Source: Streptomyces reniochalinae (GTDB taxonomy: Bacteria; Actinomycetota; Actinomycetes; Streptomycetales; Streptomycetaceae). From it: 64,000 nucleotides of DNA. Each line of letters starts with the position of its first letter. Positions within the stretch are counted from its first letter, which is position 1. The notes under the pieces are model-generated. The model made no database searches. It saw only the letters and a list, made by a program, of their open reading frames with translations, and had not been told where the DNA came from. This document shows, piece by piece, positions 57,461-64,000 of this stretch. The stretch is taken from assembly GCF_003323735.1 (NCBI RefSeq), contig NZ_QOIM01000038.1:248001-312000 (forward strand), written 5' to 3'. The position numbers and the translations under genes are program-made.

Positions 57461-57490
57461 CCGGCTCCGGGCCACGTGGCCCGGAGCCGG
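57461..57490. terminator. perfect 30-bp palindrome between ABC ATPase and permease
   Basis: CCGGCTCCGGGCCAC (57461-57475) is directly followed by its exact complement (57476-57490), centred on CACGTG. It lies 38 bases after the ATPase stop and about 87 bases before the permease start on the minus strand. It should act as a terminator or attenuator within the pair; a protein-binding role is also possible. Confidence 0.6.
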
Positions 57491-57528
57491 CGCGCGTCCG
57501 TGACCGTCGCGGGCGGTGGGGGCCCGCG

Positions 57529-58536
57529 TCACGCCTTCACCAGGCCCTCGGCGCCGCTCTGGCCCGCCGAGCGGCCGCCGAGGGCCACGTAGACGTCCTC
57601 CAGGCTCGGGGTGGCGAGCCGGAAATCGTCCAGGGCGGGGAAGGCGGGACCGCCGGTGACCAGCGTCACGGCCTCGCGGGCGCGCCCGGGCGGCAGCCGG
57701 AGCGTCCAGCGGCGGCCGGAGACGGCCGCCTCCGCGGCGAGCGCGGCGATGCCGGGAAGCTCCACGGGCGCCCGCTCACGCCACACCAGTTCCAGCCGCA
57801 CCTCGTCACCGACCGCGGCCTTGAGCCCGCCCGGCGTGTCGCAGGCGATGACCCGGCCCCTGTCCAGCACGGCGACACGGTCGAGCACCGTCTCGGCCTC
57901 GATCACGTTGTGGGTCACCAGCAGCACCGTGGCGCCGCGCTCGGCGCGGCGGCGGTCCACGGCGGCCCACACCGCGCGCCGGGCGTGCGGGTCCATGCCG
58001 GTGGTCGGCTCGTCCAGCACCAGCAGGGGCCGCTCCCCCACCAGCGCGGCCGCCACACACGCGAGCCGCCGCTGGCCGCCCGACAGTTTCTTCAGCGCCC
58101 GGCCCGCCAGCTCCTCAAGGCCCAGCTCCGCGAGGATCTCGTCGCGTGCTGCACGCGCCGCGGCCAGCGGCATCCCGCGCAGCCTGGCGGTGGTCTCGGC
58201 GGCGAGGGAGACGGTCAGCTCGTCCAGCGCGGTGGACTCCTGGCCCAGGTACGCCAGCAGCCGCGCGGCTCGCTCGGGGTGGCGGACCAGGTCGTGGCCG
58301 AGCACCTCGACGGCGCCCGCGTCGGGCCGCAGCAGGCCGGTCAGCTGCCGCACGAGGGTCGACTTGCCGGCGCCGTTGGGCCCGAGCAGCCCGAAGATCT
58401 CGCCGCGGCGCACGTCGAGGCACACCTCGTCGGTGGCGCGTACGGCGGGCACCGCGGGCGTCCCGCGCCGGGCCCGAACCGCCGGGTACGTCTTGACCAG
58501 GCCCTCGACTCGCACGGCGGGCACGGGCTCACCCAT
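57529..58536 (-). CDS. ABC exporter ATP-binding protein
   Basis: This is a 335-aa ATPase of the ABC-2 export class (DrrA/NodI type). It has Walker A GPNGAGKST (residues 52-60), Q-loop YLGQES, signature LSGGQRR, Walker B LLVLDEPTTGMDP and the switch His in LLVTHN. A C-terminal domain of about 90 residues, typical of this class, follows. I chose the ATG at 58536 (GAGGA 5-10 bases upstream). A GTG at 58593 is possible, since TACCCT lies 8 bases before it and could make it a leaderless start adding 19 residues. It works with the downstream permease. Confidence 0.93.
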   Translation of the reverse strand: MGEPVPAVRVEGLVKTYPAVRARRGTPAVPAVRATDEVCLDVRRGEIFGLLGPNGAGKSTLVRQLTGLLRPDAGAVEVLGHDLVRHPERAARLLAYLGQESTALDELTVSLAAETTARLRGMPLAAARAARDEILAELGLEELAGRALKKLSGGQRRLACVAAALVGERPLLVLDEPTTGMDPHARRAVWAAVDRRRAERGATVLLVTHNVIEAETVLDRVAVLDRGRVIACDTPGGLKAAVGDEVRLELVWRERAPVELPGIAALAAEAAVSGRRWTLRLPPGRAREAVTLVTGGPAFPALDDFRLATPSLEDVYVALGGRSAGQSGAEGLVKA

Positions 58537-58683
58537 GCGCGTCCTCGCGCCTGTCACCGAGCTGTCCTCCGCCCGTCGTGTGCCCGTATCCACGACCTAT
58601 GAGGGTACGCGTCCCGGTTCCGCCGCCGGGTCCCGGGCCCGCCCGTCACCGGCGGCGGGTCCGGGACCCGCCGGTCGACGTGC

Positions 58684-60015
58684 TCAGTCGGCGGCCGGAG
58701 CGGACTGCGGGGCCTCGGCCGAGGCCCCGGTGCGGCCGTCGACCTCGCGCCAGAAACCCGCACGGATCGCGTAGCGGTCGTGTTCGTCGATCTGGTCGTC
58801 CTTGTGTGCCAGCAGCCCGAACCGTGCGGCGTAGCGCAGCAGTTCACCGTCGATGCGGTGCGGGATGCGCGGGTACTCCTCCGAGAGTCGGCCCAGCGGA
58901 GCGTCGCTGGTCAGCCGCTCGATCCAGCGGCGCGCGAACACCTGCCCGACCTCGTAGGGGTCCCCGCTGACCGCCGTGATGTCCTCCTCACGGTCCGCCC
59001 AGCGCTGCTCGGCTGAGGTGAGCTGGGCCAGCATGGGCAGCGCCGCCGTCTCCGGCGACTCGGCCGGCGCCGCACGCTCGACCCACCCCCGGTCCGAGGA
59101 CCAGCGCAGCGTCGCCGCCGGCGGCGGTCCCTGCACGGGCCCCGCGTGGTGCCCGTGGCGGCCGAGATCCGCGAGATCCTTGGGCGTGGGCACCCCTTCG
59201 GCACGGTGCGGAGCGCCGCCGGGCCCCGGATCCTCCTGGGCCGCCTCCGTCTTGGGCTGCGGCTCCGGGCCGGCCGGCGCCGCGCGCTCCTGCGGCTCGA
59301 CGGGCTTCGGCGCCCCGGCGGGCGGCGCGGGGGCTCGGCGCTCTCCCGCACCGTCCCCGTTCTTGGTCTCCGGCAGGGGCGCGGCCAGGATGGCGGCGAT
59401 CTCCGGGCGCGGCGCGGGCTGCGGCGCGCAGGCGCCGCTCAGGTCCTTGGCGCGTACGACGGGTGTGATCCAGCTGCGGTCCAGTACCCGCCGCTCGTCC
59501 GCCTCCGCGACCAGGTCCTCGGACTGGTTGTAGTCGCCGTCCGCCGCCTGTACCGCCCACAGGTGGACGGCCACCCCGTGTTCCTTGGCGGACATCAGCC
59601 CGGGCAGCAGGTCGCCGTCGCCGGTCACGAGCACGATGTCGGAGCAGGCCCGGTTGCGGGCGAGTTCCGTCAGTTCGGCGTGCATGGCCGCGTCCACGCC
59701 CTTCTGCGCCCACCGTCCGTCACTGCGGGTCAGCGCGCCCAGCCGCACCGTGACCCGTGGCATCACGCGGAGCCTGCGGTGTTCGGGCTGCGGCACGCGA
59801 TCGGGTGCGCCGTCGAACCAGTAGATACGCAGCAGAGCGCACTGCGTGTCGGCCTCCGCCTGCCGGCGTAGGGCCTGGATCAGCCCCGAGTGATCGACAC
59901 TGATCCGGGAGCGGGTCGGCTCCCCCGCCAGCAGGCTGGCGGCGGCGCCCAGCAGGTAACCGGCGTCCACCAGGACGACGCAGCGGTCCACAACGTTCCA
60001 CCCACTCTCGGTCAT
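58684..60015 (-). CDS. NYN-domain (PIN-like) putative ribonuclease
   Basis: This 443-aa protein has an N-terminal NYN/PIN-like domain (residues 10-165) with the acidic residues expected for a metal-dependent RNase: LVDAGYL (D17), KGVDAAM and LVTGDGDLLPG. A Pro/Glu/Ala-rich linker spans about 200-290. A C-terminal helical, OST-HTH/winged-helix-like region (GDPYEVGQVFARRWIERL, RIPHRIDGELLRYAARFG) follows. Domain order fits LabA/DUF88-type proteins. RNA processing or decay is the likely role by family; a target is not visible. The ATG at 60015 has a weak ribosome site. Confidence 0.87.
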   Translation of the reverse strand: MTESGWNVVDRCVVLVDAGYLLGAAASLLAGEPTRSRISVDHSGLIQALRRQAEADTQCALLRIYWFDGAPDRVPQPEHRRLRVMPRVTVRLGALTRSDGRWAQKGVDAAMHAELTELARNRACSDIVLVTGDGDLLPGLMSAKEHGVAVHLWAVQAADGDYNQSEDLVAEADERRVLDRSWITPVVRAKDLSGACAPQPAPRPEIAAILAAPLPETKNGDGAGERRAPAPPAGAPKPVEPQERAAPAGPEPQPKTEAAQEDPGPGGAPHRAEGVPTPKDLADLGRHGHHAGPVQGPPPAATLRWSSDRGWVERAAPAESPETAALPMLAQLTSAEQRWADREEDITAVSGDPYEVGQVFARRWIERLTSDAPLGRLSEEYPRIPHRIDGELLRYAARFGLLAHKDDQIDEHDRYAIRAGFWREVDGRTGASAEAPQSAPAAD

Positions 60016-60246
60016 GACCTACAGCCGAGGCCCTGCCTTCGCGTGCTGGCCGTTCCCCGTGTCCTTCGGGTCTGCTCCGAGTCTGCCCGACGGCACCGGC
60101 GTTATCAGCCCGACCTCGTTCATCGGCGTGGCGCCGTCACCGACAACGCACCGCCGGTAATTGTCCGAAATGCAGAGCTATTACCGATATGCAAGGCTGA
60201 ATTGACAGACTGGGCACCGGGCGGAGACCAGCCCCAGGAGGCACTC
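60016..60246. promoter_or_regulatory. divergent promoter region of the NYN gene and a small basic protein
   Basis: This 231-base gap contains an A+T-richer patch at about 60155-60205 (AATTGTCCGAAATG ... GCTATTACCGATATGC ... GGCTGAATTGACAGAC), which probably includes the promoter of the 54-aa gene. I cannot fix its -10 with confidence. No gene is seen. Confidence 0.4.
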
Positions 60247-60411
60247 ATGGCCAAGAACGCCAAGACCACAGATCGCCAACAGGCCCGGCGACAGGGGCGC
60301 ACGGCGGAGCAGCGGCAGCAGGAACAGGAGAGGGCTCGCGCCGACGACGAGAGGGCGACCACCGGCGACGTGTCCCGCAAGGGCAAGCAGCGCCGCTTCG
60401 GCCATAACTGA
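60247..60411 (+). CDS. 54-aa highly charged small protein
   Basis: This protein starts MAKNAKTTDRQQARRQGRT, continues with a Gln/Glu/Arg-rich helical stretch (EQRQQEQERARADDER) and ends RKGKQRRFGHN. The ATG at 60247 has AGGAGG 6 bases upstream, one of the strongest ribosome sites in the window, which supports real translation despite the short length. It is followed by a shared terminator. I do not recognise a family; the composition suggests a nucleic-acid-associated or disordered helper. Confidence 0.75.
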   Translation: MAKNAKTTDRQQARRQGRTAEQRQQEQERARADDERATTGDVSRKGKQRRFGHN

Positions 60412-60432
60412 GCCACCGCCCCCGCACGTTGT

Positions 60433-60467
60433 TCGCCGCCCGGAGGGCTCGGCCCTCCGGGCGGCGA
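60433..60467. terminator. bidirectional terminator between the small gene and dnaE
   Basis: Bases 60433-60448 and 60452-60467 are exact 16-base reverse complements around a 3-base loop (TCG). The hairpin sits 21 bases after the small gene and 5 bases after the dnaE stop on the opposite strand. Confidence 0.8.
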
Positions 60468-60471
60468 GTGG

Positions 60472-63400
60472 CTAGCCGGCCAGGCAGGAGGGGCCCAGAA
60501 GTTCCTTGAGGTCACCGAAGAGGGCCGGGTCAGGGGTCACCCGGTGGCGGTCGAGGCGGAGCACCGTGGTCTTGCGAGCGCCTTGCAGGCGCACCCGGAC
60601 CTCGCTGCCGCCCCGGTGCTGCGTGAGCACGTACCCCAGCTTCTCCACCAGCGGCGGCGTCACCTTCACCGTCGGGATGGTGATGGTGATCGGCGCGGAG
60701 GCGGACGCCTCGCTGAGGTCGGGCACCATCAGCTCCATGGCCACGAGCCGGGGCACGTCCTCCCGCTTGTCCAGGCGGCCCTTGACGAACACGACGACGT
60801 CCTCCACGAGCTGCGTGGAGACCAGCTGGTAGGTGGCGGGGAAGAACATGCAGTCGATAGAGCCGGCCAAGTCCTCGACCGTCGCGATGGCCCAGGCGTT
60901 GCCCTGCTTGGTCATCTTCCGCTGGAGCCCGGAGATGATGCCGCCGATGGTGACGATGGAGCCGTCCGAGTAGTCGCCGCCGGTCAGCTGGGCGATGGCC
61001 GCGTCCGCCTTGTCGTTGAGCACGTGTTCGAGGCCGAACAGCGGGTGGTCGGAGACGTACAGGCCGAGCATCTCGCGCTCCTGCGCGAGCAGATAGGTCT
61101 TGTCCCACTCCTCCTCGGTGAACTGCACGTCGAGGCCGAAGCCGGGCCCTGAGTCCTCGGTGTCGCCGCCGAGGTCGCCGAAGAGGTCGAACTGCCCCTC
61201 GGCCTCCTTGCGCTTGACCTGCACCACGTTATCGATCATCGGCTCGAACTGCGCGGTCAGGCCCTTGCGGGTGTGGCCCATCTCGTCGAAGGCGCCGGCC
61301 TTGATCAGGGATTCGACGGTGCGCTTGTTGCAGACGACGGCCTCGACCTTGTCCAGGAAGTCGGGGAAGGAGGTGTATTTGCCCTTGGCCTTGCGGCACT
61401 TGACGATCGAGTCGACCACGTTCTGGCCCACGTTGCGCACGGCGGTGAGCCCGAAGACGATCGTGGAGTCGTCCTGCGAGGTGAAGTTGGCCTCCGACTC
61501 GTTCACGTTCGGCGGCAGCACCTTGATGCCCATCTTGCGGCACTCGTTGAGGTAGACCGCCGACTTGTCCTTGTCGTCGCGCACCGAGGTGAGCAGCGCC
61601 GACATGTACTCCGCCGGGTAGTTGGCCTTCAGGTAGGCCGTCCAGTAGGTGACCAGGCCGTAGGCGGAGGAGTGCGCCTTGTTGAAGGCGTAGCCGGCGA
61701 AGGGCACCAGCACGTCCCAGACGGCCTGGATGGCGCCGTCGGAGTAGCCGTTGTCCCGCATGCCCTTCTGGAAGTTCACGAACTCCTTGTCGAGAACCTC
61801 CTTCTTCTTCTTGCCCATCGCACGGCGGAGCAGGTCGGCCTGGCCCAGCGAGTAGCCGGCGAGCACCTGGGCGGCCTTTTGCACCTGCTCCTGGTAGACG
61901 ATGAGGCCGTGGGTGATGTCGAGGACCTCCTTGAGGGGTTCCTCGAGCTCCGGGTGGATCGGGGTGACCTCCTGCTGGCCGTTCTTGCGCAGGGCGTAGT
62001 TGATGTGGCTGTTCATGCCCATCGGGCCCGGGCGGTAGAGCGCGGAGACGGCGGAGATGTCCTCGAAGTGGTCGGGCTTCATCATGCGCAGCAGGGAGCG
62101 CATCGGGCCGCCGTCGAACTGGAAGACGCCCAGGGTGTCGCCGCGGCACAGCAGCTCGAAGGTCTTCGGGTCGTCCAGCGGCAGGTCGAGGAGCTTGAGG
62201 TCGACGTCCTTGTTCTTGCGGATCATCTTGACCGCGTCGTCCATGATGGTGAGGTTGCGCAGCCCCAGGAAGTCCATCTTCAGCAGGCCCAGCGACTCGC
62301 AGCTGGGGTAGTCCCACTGGGTGACGACCGTGCCGTCGTTCTTCGGGGAGAAGATCGGCGCGTGGTCGATGACCGGCTCGCTGGACATGATCACGCCCGC
62401 CGCGTGCATGCCCATCTGGCGGACCAGGCCCTCGATGCCCATGGCCGAGTCGATGACCTTCTTGACGTCCGGCTCGTTCTCGTACATCCCCCGCACCTCG
62501 CCCGCCTCGCTGTAGCGGGGGTGGTTGGGGTCGGTGATGCCGGACAGCGGGATGCCCTTGCCGAGAACGTCGGCCGGCATGGCCTTGGTGATGCGGTCGC
62601 CCATCGCGTACGGGTAGCCCAGCACGCGGGAGGCGTCCTTGATGGCGGCTTTCGCCTTGATGGTGCCGTAGGTACCGATCATGGCGACCTTGTCTGCGCC
62701 GTACTTCTCCGTCACGTACCGGATGACGTCGCCGCGCCTGCGCTCGTCGAAGTCGATGTCGACGTCGGGCATGGTGATGCGCTCGGGGTTGAGGAACCGC
62801 TCGAAGATCAGCCCGTGGGTGACCGGGTCGAGGTCGGTGATGCCCATGGCGTAGGAGACGATCGAGCCCGCCGCCGAGCCGCGCCCCGGGCCGACCGCGA
62901 TGCCGTTGTCCTTGGCCCAGTTGATGAAGTCGGCGACCACGAGGAAGTACCCCGGGAAGCCCATGTCGATGATGACCTTCATCTCGTAGTCCGCCAGCTC
63001 CTGGCGGTCGTGGGGGACGCCGTCGGGGTAGCGGCGGGCCATGCCGCGCCGCACCTCCTCCTTGAACCAGGAGATCTCGTCGTACCCCTCGGGCACGTCG
63101 AACTTCGGCATCAGGTTCTTCGGCTCGAACATGCCCTCGGTCTCGATGCGCTCGGCGACCAGGAGCTGGGTGTTGCGGCAGCCGGACTGCCAGGCGTCCG
63201 AGGAGTCGATGCCGTACATCTCCTCGGCGGACTTGAGGTAGTAGCCCGCGCCGTCGAAGCTGAAGCGGTCGGGATCGGAGAGGTTGCTGCCCGTCTGGAT
63301 ACACAGCAGCGTGTCGTGCGCCGCCGACTCGCGCTCGTAGGTGTAGTGCGAGTCGTTGGTGACGATGAAGGGCGCGTCGATCTTCCGCGCGATGCGTTCC

Positions 63401-64000
63401 AGGCCGTCCCTGGCCCGCTTGTCGATCTCGATGTTGTGATCCATCAGCTCGACGAAGAAGTTCTCTTTGCCGAAGATGTCCTGATACTCCCCGGCGGCCT
63501 TGAGGGCCTCGTCCTCCATGCCGAGCCGGATCTTGGTGCTCACCTCTCCCGAGGGGCAGCCGGTGGTCGCCAGCAGCCCGTCGGCGTACTCGGCCAGCAG
63601 CTCGCGGTCCATGCGGGGCTTGCGGAAGAAGCCCTCCAGGCTGGCGCGGGACTGGGCGCGGAAGAGGTTGTGCAGCCCGGTGGCGTTGCGCGCCCACATC
63701 GTCATGTGCGTGTAGGCGCCGTTGCCCGAGACGTCGTCCCGCTTCTGGTGGGGGGTGCCCCACTTGACCGGGCGGGTGTTCCTGCGGTGGTCGGGGGCCA
63801 GGTACGCCTCGATGCCGATGATCGGCGTCACCCCGGCGTCCTTCGCGGAGTGGAAGAAGTCGTAGGCCCCGTGCAGGTTGCCGTGGTCGGTCATCGCGAT
63901 GTGCGACATGCCCATCTCGTTGCACGCGGCGAACATGTCCTTGAGCCGGGCGGCGCCGTCCAGGAGCGAATACTGCGTGTGCACGTGCAGATGCGTGAAG
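60472..64000 (-). CDS. dnaE: DNA polymerase III alpha subunit, 5' end cut by window edge
   Basis: This is the replicative polymerase. About 1175 residues are visible, and the frame is open to base 64000, so only a few N-terminal codons are missing. The PHP domain begins at once (THLHVHTQYSLLDGAARL) with AMTDHGNLHGAYDF. The palm domain has VGPGRGSAAGSIVSYAMG and the catalytic acids in PDVDIDFDERRR (about 62735-62770). The beta-clamp and OB-fold parts follow (IVTIGGIISGLQRKMTK, CMFFPATYQL), and the C-terminus is DLKELLGPSCLAG. This is the essential DnaE1 type rather than the error-prone DnaE2, judged by length and the PHP motif. Confidence 0.97.
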   Translation of the reverse strand, partial: FTHLHVHTQYSLLDGAARLKDMFAACNEMGMSHIAMTDHGNLHGAYDFFHSAKDAGVTPIIGIEAYLAPDHRRNTRPVKWGTPHQKRDDVSGNGAYTHMTMWARNATGLHNLFRAQSRASLEGFFRKPRMDRELLAEYADGLLATTGCPSGEVSTKIRLGMEDEALKAAGEYQDIFGKENFFVELMDHNIEIDKRARDGLERIARKIDAPFIVTNDSHYTYERESAAHDTLLCIQTGSNLSDPDRFSFDGAGYYLKSAEEMYGIDSSDAWQSGCRNTQLLVAERIETEGMFEPKNLMPKFDVPEGYDEISWFKEEVRRGMARRYPDGVPHDRQELADYEMKVIIDMGFPGYFLVVADFINWAKDNGIAVGPGRGSAAGSIVSYAMGITDLDPVTHGLIFERFLNPERITMPDVDIDFDERRRGDVIRYVTEKYGADKVAMIGTYGTIKAKAAIKDASRVLGYPYAMGDRITKAMPADVLGKGIPLSGITDPNHPRYSEAGEVRGMYENEPDVKKVIDSAMGIEGLVRQMGMHAAGVIMSSEPVIDHAPIFSPKNDGTVVTQWDYPSCESLGLLKMDFLGLRNLTIMDDAVKMIRKNKDVDLKLLDLPLDDPKTFELLCRGDTLGVFQFDGGPMRSLLRMMKPDHFEDISAVSALYRPGPMGMNSHINYALRKNGQQEVTPIHPELEEPLKEVLDITHGLIVYQEQVQKAAQVLAGYSLGQADLLRRAMGKKKKEVLDKEFVNFQKGMRDNGYSDGAIQAVWDVLVPFAGYAFNKAHSSAYGLVTYWTAYLKANYPAEYMSALLTSVRDDKDKSAVYLNECRKMGIKVLPPNVNESEANFTSQDDSTIVFGLTAVRNVGQNVVDSIVKCRKAKGKYTSFPDFLDKVEAVVCNKRTVESLIKAGAFDEMGHTRKGLTAQFEPMIDNVVQVKRKEAEGQFDLFGDLGGDTEDSGPGFGLDVQFTEEEWDKTYLLAQEREMLGLYVSDHPLFGLEHVLNDKADAAIAQLTGGDYSDGSIVTIGGIISGLQRKMTKQGNAWAIATVEDLAGSIDCMFFPATYQLVSTQLVEDVVVFVKGRLDKREDVPRLVAMELMVPDLSEASASAPITITIPTVKVTPPLVEKLGYVLTQHRGGSEVRVRLQGARKTTVLRLDRHRVTPDPALFGDLKELLGPSCLAG

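Noticed and set aside
58620..58669. Two crossing inverted repeats (CCGCCGCCGG/CCGGCGGCGG and GGGTCCCGG/CCGGGACCC) that might form a pseudoknot
   Set aside because: The sequence is simple GC-rich repeat material in a 90-base gap after the NYN gene; overlapping pairings are expected by chance and a plain terminator is enough.

Overview
The window is a piece of a very GC-rich actinobacterial chromosome. It is almost certainly from Streptomyces or a close relative: codon third positions are nearly all G or C, GTG starts and 4-base ATGA/GTGA gene overlaps are common, and many intergenic gaps hold perfect G+C hairpins without T-tracts. Several genes look leaderless, with a -10 box 6-8 bases before the start codon. 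The gene order gltBD ... lgt-trpABMC ... trpE-hisI ... hisF-priA-hisH-hisB-hisC-hisD ... dnaE is, from memory, the usual core order in streptomycetes. No tRNA, rRNA, CRISPR array, insertion sequence, phage gene or origin was seen.

Layout: 1-5.5 kb holds glutamate synthase gltB/gltD (gltD is cut by the left edge). 6.1-8.7 kb holds two coupled cytochromes P450; the upstream one lacks the ExxR motif (CYP157-like) and the downstream one is canonical (CYP154-like). 8.9-20.7 kb is a nine-gene accessory operon: a LacI-type regulator behind a promoter with two adjoining palindromes, a CUT1-type sugar ABC transporter, four tandem ADP-ribosylglycohydrolase-family genes, a class III CoA-transferase and a CitE-like lyase. 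Nearly every junction overlaps by 1-4 bases. It looks like a substrate-inducible uptake and degradation pathway, and I cannot match it to a described one. 20.8-28.5 kb holds a VIT1/CCC1-type metal transporter and a complete Mrp-type Na+/H+ antiporter operon (mrpA with a fused B domain, then C, D, E, F, G).

28.6-37.7 kb holds lgt, an exported DsbA-like thioredoxin-fold protein, and the tryptophan genes trpA, trpB, trpM (50 aa), trpC, three small membrane proteins that travel with trp, trpE and hisI. trpD and trpF are absent; PriA from the his cluster would supply the TrpF step. 37.8-46.0 kb is a second accessory stretch: a DinB/TIGR03085-like protein, a DUF574 methyltransferase, a LysR regulator divergent from a menaquinone-type succinate dehydrogenase operon (sdhCAB), another methyltransferase with a small membrane protein, a decayed LysR gene and a DUF6463-like membrane protein.

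46.0-52.0 kb is the histidine operon, hisD-hisC-hisB-(54-aa membrane protein)-hisH-priA-ridA-hisF, read leftward. hisD carries an in-frame 27-bp tandem repeat near its 3' end, and an 11-bp-arm palindrome sits just upstream of hisD. 52.3-60.4 kb holds a large membrane protein, a Lon-N-domain protein, a YbaK-type deacylase, a DUF2567 protein, an ABC exporter pair, a NYN-domain nuclease-like protein and a 54-aa basic protein. The window ends inside dnaE, the replicative DNA polymerase III alpha subunit, whose start lies beyond the right edge.
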